From Dactylis glomerata (taxonomy: Eukaryota > Streptophyta > Magnoliopsida > Poales > Poaceae), in assembly GCA_007115705.1 (NCBI GenBank), contig QXEO01000382.1:7717318-7781317 (forward strand): a stretch of 64,000 bases of DNA, read 5' to 3'. Positions 10,361 to 22,036 of the stretch are shown one piece after another (positions within the stretch are counted from its first letter, which is position 1; every line of letters starts with the position of its first letter). The notes under the pieces were generated by a model. That model saw only the letters and a program-made list of their open reading frames with translations. It made no database searches and was not told where the DNA came from. The position numbers and the translations under genes were made by a program.

Positions 10361-11741
10361 TTATTCATCATATATTTCTTCGTCGCTACATTCTATGATA
10401 CGAATGAAATATTCATTGAACTCCTTCCGTCTGCAGTGTGCAGCCAATACATCCTTCAAACGGTATGGCCTTTGTTTATTTCTCAGACCGTAGTATCCTA
10501 ATCTATCCACACGTCGTGGCCACTCATCCCAGGCCTTTATATCATTAAAGTACTCTCTGATATAACCCAAATCCACGTAGTAGATGCAGCCAGGTCAAAG
10601 TGTCGGGTGCACTCTGGTGTCGACGGAGATACACCGGATATAATTGACGAAGAAGGCACGACTGCCAATGTTACTGATGGTATGAAGAGAGCGGCTCTCA
10701 GTGTCCACATGGTACACCAATGGTTGACCTTCCTCCAAATGCCTGTTGTCACTGCTGCCGCCCAACAACACAAGCAGCAGATCACCATCCGACTTCACAA
10801 GGTAGAACTTGGAATCATTTCCAAGTTCTGGAAATGAAAATAGTGTCTCCATGTTGACAGTGCTCGCGCGCTGCTCCAACTGGACATTGTTGGTGCACAC
10901 TAATTTTCCGAACTCAAAATTCACCATTGGAAACGAAAATCTTTCTTCTCCCCAATCTTCATCTATACCCTTAGTTGGAGTGCTCTCATCGACTCAAGCA
11001 ATTTCCATGGGGTAACCTGTGGAAACGAAGACCATAGTCGGGGACTTCATTACAGCGACTGACTCCACAATAACAGATGGCATCTGCGCCTCGAACATAG
11101 TGTTCAATGTCTTTGTGAGTGGGTTCAGAAACTGTATCTTGTGCGGCTGGTTCTTCTGGGCAAGCACGATGACGCCACGGCAAAAGCCGACGAAGTAGTA
11201 TCTAAAATATATTGATAAAGATAACATTCAGCACTAAGATATTTACGATTGAAAATAAAAATAGATTAACTCTATAGATATGGAGGAATTTGAACCTTGC
11301 ATGAACTTCCGTTAGATCGATGGTGACGTAGCGAGATGTGCGGAGGTGGAGGAAGGAGAATTCAGCGGCGCGTGGAAGGGCGTGTTCTACCATGATCCAT
11401 TCGTGCAGGTGCACGTCGGGCTCAGGTAAATCTGAGCGCTAATTTCTATAAACTTGCCTCAAAGCAGAGTAGGTGTCCACGTACTCCTCGTTCGCCAGTA
11501 AGCAGTCACCGATCTTGTGAAGTGGTCCGTCAGCCATGAGAGAGGCCCAGTTCACAGAGGCGTCGCGCTTGGATGCGCTGCCCTCGGAGGCGACGGGCTC
11601 GGCGGCGACGGCCTCGGATGTGACGGGCTCAGCGGTGACGGACTCGGATGCGACGGGCTCGTAGGCGATGGGCTCGGAGGCAACGGGCTCGGAGGCGACG
11701 GGCTCGGGGGCGACGGCCGCCGGCGCATTCTTCTTCTCCAT
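10361..11741 (-). pseudogene. F-box/DUF295-type gene, two exons, three in-frame nonsense codons
   Basis: Exon 1 runs 11741-11296 and exon 2 runs 11201-10361. The 94-bp intron has GT/AG ends and joins in phase. After the ATG comes a repetitive (A/S)EPVA stretch of about 45 residues, then an F-box-like segment (WASLMADGPLHKIGDCLLA, then YSALRQV), then the DUF295 beta-propeller region of plant F-box proteins, with blocks such as RTSRYVTIDL, LNPLTK, YLVKSDGDLLLV and RAFFVNY. F-box proteins of this kind serve as substrate receptors in SCF ubiquitin ligases. TAG at 11439-11441, TGA at 10994-10996 and TGA at 10595-10597 interrupt one otherwise continuous 429-codon frame; no frameshift is seen. The first two sit where related proteins usually have tryptophan. 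It lies inside the Pack-MULE, so it is a captured copy. Confidence 0.8.
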
Positions 11742-12738
11742 CGCCAGCAGGGGAGCGCGCGTAGGGCGGTTGGGGTTTTTTTCTTCGATTTGGAGAAGGT
11801 GATGGGACGTGAGAGACGTGGTTGTATGCGTGAGTGAGAATGAGACTGTGCAGAGGGAGGGAGAGAGGGGCTCTGTACAGGCAAAGTGACGGTTGGTCTC
11901 TGTACAGGCACCGCGACACGCGTCCATGGTACTGTACTTTTGCACCGTTACGTATACTCAGTTCCACCCTCGAGTCTTACACTGGAAAATTATATGTACT
12001 CAGTTTTCTCCTCGAGTACTAATACTGGCTAGTGCAATATACTCAGTTTTACCCTCAAGTGGCTGGTCAACAGAGAGTCAACAAATGGGATTAAGCTATC
12101 TAATTGAGTCATTTTATGCGTAAAAAAATTCAAAAAAATAAAATCATAGTGCCTCCTACTCATGGAGTCTTGTTACGCGACCTGCCACATAGGAAATCAT
12201 AACAATTATATATAAATCAAGTTTTAACACAAATGGCCACTTCTCAAATCACTAGTAGCTATGAAGGTTCATGGCTTTCCACTCAAACCCCTTCTCAAAA
12301 CATCTATACCCAAAACATAGTTTGTCTGAATGAGGCCATAATTTTCACACTCATGTATATTTGAATTGCTAATACTTTGAGGTAGGCCAACCTGGGTTTC
12401 ATTGTACAAAACATGTGTTTTTCTTTTTCTAAATCTCTTATTTGAATTCCTTAGCCTGTTTACTATTTACTTGCCCTTGGATCCTTGATACTACTCAGTT
12501 TTACCCTCTCCCTTCTCACAGAAGCCCAAACTTGGCCTGATTGGTCGAGCTGTTGTCACACGGATCGTGCCCACCTACCGTCGATCCTATGATCTAACGG
12601 GCAGGATAACCCCTCTTTCTCTCTCATCATGACCACCCTCTCTCTATCTGTCAGTGACAAACTACTACCCCTCTATGTATGCTAAATAACGAGTTTGCCA
12701 CCGGATTCAACAAGTTTGGTAATCACGAATTTCTTGTA

Positions 12739-13057
12739 GGCATTACTTTTCATGGTAAAATGATAAACTATCACGAATTTCCATTTCTTTTAGGCATTAC
12801 TTTTCACGATAAAATGATAAACTATCACGAATTTCCATTTCTTGTAGGCATTACTTTTCACGGTAAAATAATAAACTATCACGAATTCCATTTCTTTTAG
12901 GCATTACTTTTCACGGTAAAATGATAAACTATCATGAATTTCCATTTCTTGTAGGCATTACTTTTCATGGTAAAATGATAAACTATCACGAATTTCCATT
13001 TCTTTTAGGCATTACTTTTCACGGTAAAATGATAAACTATCACAAATTTCCATTTCC
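12739..13057 (+). repeat. Six-copy 54-bp tandem repeat
   Basis: Units starting GGCATTACTTTTCA begin at 12739, 12793, 12847, 12900, 12954 and 13008. The spacing is 54, 54, 53, 54, 54. Because 54 is a multiple of three, the first units keep one ORF open (12679-12900, repeating GITFHGKMINYHEF), but the 53-bp unit breaks it. It lies upstream of the captured B3 gene inside the Pack-MULE. Confidence 0.9.
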
Positions 13058-13091
13058 GTCAAGATAGTCCGCATTAAATTTTTGTTGAGAT

Positions 13092-13225
13092 ATAAACCCC
13101 CACAACGGTCATCTCCTCCTTAATTTATTGTGTAAACCCCACAACGGTCATCTCTACCTTAATTTATGGTGTAAACCCCACAACGGTCATCTCTCCTTTA
13201 TAAACCCCCACAACAGCCATCCCTC
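13092..13225 (+). repeat. Imperfect tandem repeat, about 43 bp, roughly four copies
   Basis: Units contain TAAACCCCACAACGGTCATCTC followed by a CTTAATTTAT block, directly upstream of the B3 gene start. The last copy contains TTTATAAACCC, which could supply a TATA-like element. Confidence 0.8.
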
Positions 13226-13282
13226 ATGTCAATAGGTTCTGTCTCTCTCTCTTCTTCATTCACATACACTTGATCCATTGCC

Positions 13283-13864
13283 ATGGCTTCCACGTCTCGG
13301 GCGCCGACCGGAAGGGGAAGGGGAAGGGGCGGCCGGGGTGGTGGATCATCATCATTGCCACCACCACCTTCAACACTGTCATTGATCATAGAGGAGTTCT
13401 TAATCGCCATATTTGAAGACCCTTTGGCCAAGAAGGTACATACACGTTCCCACATATATGATGCATGTGATTAATTATGTGCATGTTCTAAAAAATCTTT
13501 AATTTCAAACGATCGGCGCTCGATCTCTTTGCAGGCACTCCCAAAAAAGTTTGTGGACTATCTTGACGGCTAGGAGCCCGCTAAGGTGTATCTACGAGCA
13601 GCTGACTGTGGTCCTCGTCTCTGGACCGTGGAGGTCCTATTTGACGGACAAGGCCGGATGTACCTCGACAAGGGCTGGGAGAATTTCGCCATCGCGCACG
13701 GTGTGGATTTCGGCTGCTTCCTACACTTCAAATATGAAGGCGATGATGTGCTCACAGTGAAGGTGTTCGACGGAACAATGTGCAGGAAGTACTACTATAC
13801 GGACGACGAAGATACTGACGATGAAAGTGACGACGACGTGAAGCCATGCATCCATCCCCTTTAG
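13283..13864 (+). pseudogene. B3 DNA-binding-domain gene, two exons, one nonsense codon
   Basis: Exon 1 (13283-13435) begins at ATG in a strong context (GCCATGGCT) and encodes a Gly/Arg-rich leader, then IIEEFLIAIFEDPLAKK. A 99-bp GT/AG intron in phase 0 leads to exon 2 (13535-13864). Exon 2 encodes the B3 fold typical of plant REM-type factors (LPKKFVDYLDG, then VYLRAADCGPRLWTVEV, then GWENFAIAHGVDFGCFLHFKYEG), ending in an acidic tail. B3 domains bind DNA in the nucleus. A TAG at 13571-13573 interrupts the domain early; the frame stays open on both sides. It is a captured copy inside the Pack-MULE, on the opposite strand to the F-box gene. Confidence 0.8.
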
Positions 13865-14755
13865 ATAAGGGGATTATGACCAAGAATATATATGTAGCTT
13901 CATATGCATCGATTTAGAGATCTAGCTATTCCCTTTTCTATATATTATGCATGTAAAAATAATATTGCAATTTCCACCATGATTCGAGCACCACAGCCTC
14001 CAAACGATGCCGATGCCGATATCGGCATGGTCAGAACGGCTATGCATGCTCGCCGCCACTGCTAGGTCACCATCGGGATGCACCCTTAATCCCGTCCCCT
14101 CATTCGATCACTGACACACTAGAGATACCGCCGAGGCCAATGACGAACATACATGCTGATGCCAATGCCGAACATGCACGCCGCTATGGGCACGGCCACG
14201 CCACCCCGCTATGTTGGACGCCACAGACCACCGCGAGGTCTTTCCCTTTCTCACCACACTCCCTTAGCACCCATTTATACACGCCAGAAAGGAGAGACAC
14301 TAGTTTTCTCTACATTGCTTGCGTTCGTGTCCGACACCATCAGTCAAAGTGTTGAGGTCGTCGTCGATGTCCTCGACCATTTCTTCTCTTCTTTGCATGG
14401 TTAAACGCGTCTAGTTCATATCTATCTAATGCGTCTGGTCTCGCCTCATGCAGTTCTTTGTGGACGTCGATCTCATCTCGGCACCCCGCAGGCCACCTCC
14501 TCCGTGCCATCGCTGTAGAGCTCCGTTTAAAAATCTAATCCTACCCGTGTATTGCCCCTTGTATCAGCGTCATGGCCCCACTTGTCATTCGATATACCGA
14601 AGCCACACTCGTCCGTCTTTTGGTCAGGGATACGGCGATGCTTACGATCAAACAAAGATGGATGGTCTGACATGTCTTTGCGGGCTCTATGTGGCCCCAC
14701 TAGTCAGCAGATAACGGTCAAAGTGTTGACCCATCGGGCAACCGGCCGTTCCAGC
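13865..14755. other. Pack-MULE interior, no further gene recognised
   Basis: GC-balanced sequence with short unrelated ORFs. A GATGCCGATGCCGAT-like run occurs near 14010. No domain was recognised; it may be the 3' flank captured with the B3 gene. Confidence 0.4.
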
Positions 14756-14862
14756 ACTTGTGAGGGTTTCAGACAAGGGCTTGGACAAAACTGAGGAAAA
14801 ACTAAGGAGCTGGGGAAAACTGAGTACAACTAAGGACCCGAGGGCACGAAAATAGAAATCTC
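14756..14862 (-). repeat. Right terminal inverted repeat of the Pack-MULE
   Basis: Reverse complement of the left repeat. Ends GAAATCTC at 14862, followed directly by the target duplication TATAACTTA (14863-14871). Confidence 0.92.
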
Positions 14863-14871
14863 TATAACTTA

Positions 14872-15385
14872 CTGAATATTTTCGAAGTTCACAAAAGTAG
14901 CAACAAGGAGATTCCATAGCGATTGGAAAATCTTGGAGTTTGCCTCGTCGCCCCACTCACTCTACTTTCCATGTTCTCTCTGCCTCTCTGGTGAAGCACC
15001 CAGTCACCTATTTCCCCACCGTTAAACCACATGCGCATGTTCCCCTCCGTTCCCTACTCTGGTGGTCGTTAGCTCCCTCTCTTGACCTCGTCAGGACGCC
15101 CCTCCCCACCATCGGCACGAGGGCTCGCACGCCTCTGATTTTCTCCGCCTGTCCTCGTCAAAACCGGACGCCAAAGTTCCCGAGAAGGAGCTCGAGCTCG
15201 TCATGCTCGCAGGCGACCCAGCGCTAGGCGCCGAGGGAGGCGGATGCGTAGGCGCGGGAATACAGGACGCTCCGTTCCCCTAGGCAAAAAGTACTTTCAC
15301 TTCCACGACGTCGTCCTCCAGGTGCAGAGTGTTCCCTATATGCAGGTAAGATCAAGCTTCCTCGCATAATCTGTGTTCTGCATCT
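14872..15385 (+). other. Host gene fragment, copy A of a tandem duplication (upstream part)
   Basis: GC-rich sequence that changes at about 15350 into an intron-like stretch (CAGGTAAGATCAAG). In one frame near 15250-15300 it reads EYRTLRSPRQK, and the same peptide-coding stretch recurs at 28723-28742 plus 35807-35850. The part from about 15250 to 15385 therefore belongs to a duplicated host segment whose continuation lies beyond the solo LTR at 27127. A stop codon precedes this peptide, so the gene copy is probably dead. The protein family is not recognised. Confidence 0.5.
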
Positions 15386-15755
15386 TGATACGTCTCAAAC
15401 GTATCTATAATTTTTGATGCTCCATGCTTGTTCTTACACCATTTGCTTAGTGTTTTGTTACACTTCGTGGCGTTTTATGCATTTTCCTGAACTAACCTAT
15501 TAACAAGATGCCACAGTGCTAGTTCCCTGTTTTCTGCTGTTTTTGTGTTTCAGAAAAGTTACACAGGAAATATTCTCGGAATTGGATGAAACAAAAGCCG
15601 AACCTCCTAATATTTACCGAAGCTTCCAGAAGACCGAAGAGGAGACGGAGGGGGGCCACGGGCCGGCCACACCATAGGGCGGCGCGGCCAGCCCCTGGCC
15701 CGCGCCTCCTATGGGTGAGGCCACCCTGGCCCACCTCTGACGCTGCCTCTTCGCC

Positions 15756-15761
15756 TATAAA
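15756..15761 (+). promoter_or_regulatory. TATA box of the solo LTR
   Basis: TATAAA in the context CGCCTATAAAGACCCCC, present in every LTR copy of this family in the window. It is the likely Pol II promoter of the element. Confidence 0.6.
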
Positions 15762-16695
15762 GACCCCCCGACGGGAAAAACCTAAAGACCCGATCAATTT
15801 TCCAGAAACACATCGCGATCCGCCGCCGTCGTCGACCCGAGATCGGGAGGGTCCAGAAGCTCTTCTCGGCACCCTACCAGAGAGGGAAATCACCACCGGT
15901 GGTCTTCTTCATCGCCATGCTTGCCTCCGGTGCGATGAGTGAGTAGTCTACCTTGGACTATGGGTCCATAGCAGTAGCTAGATGGTTGTCTTCTCCACCA
16001 TGTGCTTCATGTTTAGATCTCATGAGCTGCCTTACATGATCGAGATCATCTTTATGTAATTCTACATATTGTGTTTGTTGGGATCCGATGAATATTGGTG
16101 ATATGTTAAGTTGATGTTCTGAATTTTATCTTATGTTATCTCTATGTTGTTTATGATCTTGCATGCTCTCCGTTGTTAGTAGCTATCTTGGCCAAGTAGA
16201 TACTACTGACTCCAAGAGGGGGTATTTATGCTCGATAGTTGGGTTCATGCCTCTATTTAATCTGGGGGAGTGACATAAACCTCTAAGGTTGTAGATGTGC
16301 TGTTGCCACTAGGGAGAAAACAACATTCTTGTGTCCAAGGACATTCGTTTTGTTTACATTACACACTTTGCTTAATGCAGTTATCTGTTGTTCACAACTT
16401 AATACTCGAGGGGTGTTCGGACGATATCCCCGCGAATGGATTACTAGTCATAGATGCAGTTGGATTGCGGTCTATGTATTTTTTTGTAATGCCCAGAGTA
16501 AATCTCATAGTGATCCTCGTGACATATGCACGTTATCTTTATTCTATCAATTGCCCAACTATAATTTGTTTACCCAGCATATTGTTATTTATCTTATAGA
16601 GAGACACCACTAGTGAACTATGGACCCCGGTCCAATTTCCTTTACATTGCTATTACTGTTTACTTTTACTCGCACTGTTTACTTTCTTGCATACT

Positions 16696-17435
16696 TGTCA
16701 TGGGAATTTAGAGACAGTAGCCATGGGTAGGCTTATCGGAGGGGCTCGACGGTGACGACGAGGGGCCCGGCTCGGGATTATGCCTACTGTGACACCACGG
16801 TTTACCCAGGTTCAGGGCCCTCCCGGGTGGAGGTAAACCTCTACTTCCTGCCTGCTTCATATTGATTGGAGAGTATCGGTTACAATGCTCCTCGAGCTGT
16901 TCGGGCTAGAGGAGGAAGAAGAAGATCGGATCCCCCCTGCTAAGGGTCCAGGCCCCCTTATATAGACGGGGGCCTAGTTACAGGTTTAGGTAGCGATTCG
17001 GCCGGCTGCCGGCTCCTCGGCGGCGGCGCTCCTGGCGTGATTCTCTGGCCCTGCTCTGACAAAGGCACTTTATAAAGTGCCTTTCCCCTCGGCCGGCATT
17101 CTGAGGGCATATCCCTTCTCTTTTGCCTCGGATCCCATCGTGGGGAAGGGTCTTCAATCTCTCATTGGCTGAGGCCAGTCGTGGCGGGCGTCATTCCGTC
17201 CTTGGCCTCTGTCGCTCCTGTCGGGGCCGTCCTACTTTCGGCCAGACGACCGTTGGGAGGCTTTGTCTTCATCGCCCGGCTCCGGTCTTCCACAGCGGAG
17301 TCGCCAGCCGGCTGCTGGTGCAGCCGGCCCTTCGGGCGGAGCCGGTCTTCTCGTGTTGAAGCCGTGGGGGCTCCTGGGACGCCGGCCGGCATATTGCCCG
17401 GCCCGTGGTGCGCCCCCTAAGTCATCCCCACGACA
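16696..17435 (-). repeat. 3' LTR of the nested gypsy element
   Basis: 740 bp; begins TGTCATGGGAATTTAG and ends CCCCACGACA. A TATA-like TTATATAG (16968-16975) reads on the minus strand. A purine-rich tract (AGTTTCGGGGGCTAG on the minus strand, 17436-17450) directly precedes it and is a good polypurine tract. Confidence 0.9.
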
Positions 17436-17964
17436 CTAGCCCCCGAAACTGGCGAAGTCTCATGGGCTAGCATGGGGCTTCGGCGGGTTCCTCTTCTTGC
17501 CGAAGTCTTCCTCGTCCTCGTTGAAGTCCCAGGATTCCCTATTTGACTCGAAAGCCTCTGGCCTCGAGGTCAGGTCCTGCGGCGTATTGCTGGCCGCCTC
17601 GGGACGAACCGGTTCCGAGACCAATCCGGCTGGCGACCGCCACGCGGCCGTCTGCTGATGTCCGGCTCTTCGGGACTTGCTCCCTCAGGGGCTGGACCGA
17701 GGCACACTTGTCCGCACGCCGTCGCGTCACGTTCATTCGGCCCCGGCCCACGATCCTTTGTGACAACCGCGGCGGTTGCCCGATCTTTACGCGATCGTGG
17801 CTCATGACAAAAGGGGTCAGTTGCCGACCCGTCGTGGGTGAGATGGCCCACGTTCCTTTCGCATTTGCTCCACTTAGAATCCCCTGCTCCCGAGCTTCGC
17901 CCCTAAGGGATTAGGGTTCTTCGCTTACTCCGCCACCACTCCGCTCATCCAGATCCGCACCCGG

Positions 17965-20900
17965 ATGGCTCCTAAAGCATCCCGGTCCAAAGGAAAAGGG
18001 GCGGTCGCGGACAAAGACGCCGCTCCGCCCGCTTTGCCGAAGGGATCCTGGGAAGGCTCGTGGGTGAAGGAGAAGCAGATCGAGCTGCTGCGCCGGGGTC
18101 GAGTGCTTCCGCCCGCGGACCTCGTGGGCTGCCATCCCGCTGGCGGCGAACGGGTCCCCACTCCCGGGCTCGGAGAGGGGGTGGTCTTCTATGACCATTT
18201 CCCCCGGGGCTTTGCGCTGCCCGCCAGCAGCTTCATGCGCCGGTTCCTGGACCACTTTCGACTGCAACCACATCACATTGGGGCAAATGCGATGAAGATA
18301 TTGTCCGCGTCGCGACCCTCTGCGAGGCGTATTTGGGCATCTGGCCCAATGTTGAGTTGTTCCGCCGGCTGATCTACTTCAAGACCCAGACGGCGGAGAC
18401 CGTTCCGGTGATATGCGGCACTGCCTCCTTCTACGCGCGCAAGACCGCGGACTTCCCTGGCATAAAAGGGAAGGAGTCTTGCAAGAAATGGCAGCGCTCC
18501 TTCTTCTACGCGAAGAACCTGAAGGAGGGCGAAGACCATATCAATCTGCCGCCCTTTGAGGCGAGCGGGCTCGAGCGGGATAACTAGAGCGCCGCTCTTC
18601 CTCGCCCGTCGCCGGACATGGAAGAGATTCTTCTGCGGGTCACCACCCTGCAAACGGAGGGTGGCCTGGAGCCGACCGACCTCCTCCTCGCCTTCCTGGT
18701 CGCTCGCGTGTCTCCGCTCCAGCGCCGCTCGCACAAGATGTGCTTCCTGGGATCCGCCAGGGATCCTACTCGTCATTCCTCCAAGGCGCTGTCTGCATTG
18801 GAGGTGGCTCGGAAGGCGAACCGCATCGCTGATGTCAAGCTTCAGGCCTCGTGGACGTGGGGACTGGAACCTCATGACCGGGACAATCCAATTGCTGAGG
18901 TGAGCTCGTCGGTCCTAGCCCCTGTCCTTCTCCTCCTTCGCGACTCTGATCCACTGTCCTCTGTTTACTTGGTCTGGGCAGAACTTGTTTGCTCTGCAGG
19001 CGGCGGAGAATTTGACTCAGCGTCAAGCTGGCTTTGCTGCTAACAGAGCCAAATCGGATGATAAAGTCATTTGGGACGAAGCCGAGGAGGTAGAGGATGC
19101 TAGCTCTCAGGCTGCCATTGATAGCTCAAGCGCCATCCACGGTGATGAAGGAAGTGAGGAGTTCGAGGATTTGGGCGAGCCCCTCAATCATTCCAGTAAG
19201 TTTCTAGGCCCCTCCCTCTTAGGAGATCGGTTCGAGGATGATGATGGTGAAACAGGACTAGCTACCACCCTCGGGGGCGTCGCCCTTCACGTGGCCGCCG
19301 CAGCTGCGGCTGGGGCTCAAGCTCCCCCAATCGTGGATTTGCCGGAGTCTCCAGGGCCGCACACTGTCGCCTCAGAGCCAGCAGGCCGCGAAGAGGCCGG
19401 AGACGACCCAGCCGGCACCAAGAGAAGGGCCCAGCCGGCCTCCTCCGAGCCGGCTGAGAAGCGCAAGAAACCGGAGCCGGCAGCGAGGGACCTGCGCCGT
19501 CCTAAGACGAAGAAGGTGGCCAAGCGGCGGGCTATCGCCATAGCCGGGTGAGCTTCCCGCTTCCTTGCTTCTCATCCTTACTTTAGCGTTGCGGCCCCAA
19601 TTGACTCGGTCGTGGGTCGTACTCTTCGCAGGTCGCCCCTTTCTGTCGATTCGGTTGCCCAACCTCCTCCCACCGTCGCTTCCGGGGGAATCGTGACCCC
19701 GGCTCTCGAGCCCTCCTGCCATAAGAGGGCGCGCAGGGAGGAAATGGGCGGCGACTCGGGTCACGTTGAAGACGTTCGATGCTCCCCGCGGTTTAAGCTT
19801 GTGGCGGGCGTCACTAGAGCAGAGGATCCTGCGCACCTAGAGGTGCCCGCAGACGCTGTTCCTCCCCAGTTGCCGCACCTGAGACTGACTCCACGCCCGC
19901 CGAGGAGACTGCTTCGGACGGGGTTGTCACGCCGGCGCCTCCTACCACCGAGGACGCCACGGTGGGGAACGATGCCGCTATCCACGCGTCCTCCGACCTG
20001 CCTAGTCAAGAAGGCACGCGCGAGGTCACGGCGGGAGCCGCGGAGGAGGCCCCGGTGCGCGCGAGGCCGCTAGAGCTCCCGGGGCCGGCTGCCCAAACCC
20101 ATTCCAGCCTCGAGCTTGTGTCGAGCGTGCAGGATGCTGTCCCTGCGACTGGGACGAGGGCTGGCGCGACTGCTCATTCCCTGTTTCTTGGGTTAGTCTC
20201 CAGCTCTGGCGAAGCTTCGCGAGGGCTCTTCACCCCTCGGGTGGCGAGGAGCGAACATGGTGATGAATTGCCAGCTTCTGAGGCAGTGACCGCGGGCGCC
20301 TCTCGTGAAAAGGCTCTTGTCTCCGTGGCTGAGCCCAGCATTGGGAGTTTGAGCTCTGCCAGCCAACTTCAGCAGGAGTGGGCAGACACCGCCACAAGCG
20401 CTGATGCCGGAGAGAAGCTCAAGGTTCAGGGCAGCAAACCGACTTTGGCGGAGCTGGACAAGCAGTTTGCTGTTGTCAAGGGGTCGCTTCAGAATGCCGG
20501 TTTTCAACTCCTTGATGCTATATGGACGACCAATGTGAGTGCTGTGCCCTTAGCCTCTGGTTTCTTCTGCCGGTTGGGAGACATGATCTGCGGCCTCATG
20601 GTCCATCTTGCCATACCTCCTAGCCCCCGAGTTTCGAGGTAGCTGTAGAAACAGCTGACTCGAAAATGGACTTCGCTAAGAATCGTTGCCTTTCTGTCTT
20701 TCCCAGGACCTGAATGCACTTCGAGCCAGCGTCTTCCAGAAGCTGCTAGCGAAGTACCGCGCCAGCAAGGCTCAGTATCAGGATCTGAAGAAAGAGCTGG
20801 AGAAGCTGTCCGGTAAGCTCTGGCCCTTTGCTCCGACATGTTGCTACTGCCCCTTCGATTCTCACACCTCCATTCTCAGATGCTGACTCGCTCATTGCTT

Positions 20901-22036
20901 CGCTTGAGTCCCAGTTGGCCAACTCGGTGTCGGCCGACGCTGTTGAGTCGGTCAAGCGAAAGCACGCAGAGGAGCTTCAGGGCCTGCGAGCCCAGGCCAT
21001 CCGGACTCAGGAGTTGGAAACTGAGCTGGCGAAGGCTCGAGGGGCGGAGTCGTCGCTGCGGCTGGAGTTTGATCGCCAGCTGGCTGAAGAGAGAAGAATC
21101 CTTTCTGCAGAGTACGACGGCAAGGTGAACGAGCTTCGCGCGACCTTGGGGAGCGAAGTTGAGAGCCGCGGCGCCCAAATCGACGAGCTGCAGACTCTCC
21201 GGGGGCTCGACAGCGAGCGTTATGACAAGGAGATTGGCATTTGGCGCGCCCGTGACCGCAAGGTTCAATCCGGCCTGCTGGGGCTGGAGGAAGCTCTTCG
21301 CGGTATACTTCCTTTCCTGTTTCTCAGCTCTTGCCCTTTCATGCCGTCCCCTCACTCTCTGATTGCCCTTGCAGGAGCTTTTCCTGACTCCAACGAGACT
21401 GCCGCAGTGGTACTGAAGGAATATAGGCTGGAACAAAAGATCGTCCCCAGCAGTGACCCCGGGGCCGAGCTTTCCTCAGGGGAATTGGTTGCGTTGGCCA
21501 AGGGCCGGCTTCATCTGACCGCCAAGCTGGGCAGGGATCTCCGCAAAGCCATTGTTTCCGTCTTCGAAACCTTGTGGCTGGGACGAGCGGTGCCTGGCGA
21601 GATCCAGGCGCTCCTCCAGTGGATCCCTCTTGCGCCCAACCGGCTCGATATCTGGAAAGAGTCCGCGGCCCGAGCCGGTGCTGAACAGGCTCTGGAGTTC
21701 GTGCTCTCCTGGTATCCAGGCGTTAACTTGGACCAGCTGGAGAATCTTCGTGAAGGCGGATTAGCAGGCCTTGACAAAGTCAAGCTCCGCCAACGCGCCC
21801 GTGCGATCGCCGAATGTGCCGAGACCGACGTGCTCTTCGACGATGGGGATAGTGACGAATCCTTGGAAGGCATGGACTTCGAGGAGCCCAGCTCTGCGGA
21901 AGAGCCTCAAAAAGCCCCCGAGGATCTCACTGATAGCTCCATTCCACCGTCCCCCTGTGGCGATGATTTCGTGTTAGCATCTCGAACTGGCGACGCTGCT
22001 CCGCTGGAGCCGGCTGGCCCGCCAAACGCACCCTGA
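17965..22036 (+). pseudogene. Seven-exon gene antisense to the retroelement (PF04195-like), disrupted
   Basis: Coding blocks with GT/AG introns and matching phases: 17965-18899, 18982-19547, 19632-20534, 20707-20812, 20880-21302 and 21375-22036. The first block is broken by a frameshift near 18298 and by TAG at 18585-18587; a second frameshift lies near 19.85-19.96 kb. The N-terminal part (about 18110-18420) carries the pattern of the plant 'putative gypsy type transposon' domain (VVFYDHFPRGFALPASSF, then CEAYLGIWPNVELF). The middle is acidic and Pro/Ala-rich, the later exons are coiled-coil (ELETELAKARGAESSLRLEF) and the C-terminus is acidic. Its job in such elements is unknown. It reads against gag. 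I count six visible coding blocks; a seventh exon is created only if the frameshift near 18298 marks an unrecognised intron. Confidence 0.7.

Larger units (their letters stand above)
9722..14862. mobile_element. Complete Pack-MULE, 5.1 kb, with captured F-box and B3 genes
   Basis: Terminal inverted repeats of about 105 bp, flanked by a perfect 9-bp duplication (TATAACTTA), define this non-autonomous Mutator-like element. It has no transposase. It carries two gene copies in divergent orientation: an F-box/DUF295 gene reading left (10361-11741) and a B3-domain gene reading right (13283-13864), each with an intron and each interrupted by in-frame stop codons. Between them lie tandem repeats and several TACTCAGTTTTACCC-like motifs (about 11950-12070 and 12490) that echo the terminal repeat. 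Capture of whole intron-containing genes from genomic DNA is how Pack-MULEs are known to form. Confidence 0.9.

Noticed and set aside
12739..13057. Regular repeats that could suggest a CRISPR array
   Set aside because: Units are contiguous with no variable spacers, in a plant genome; it is a tandem repeat.
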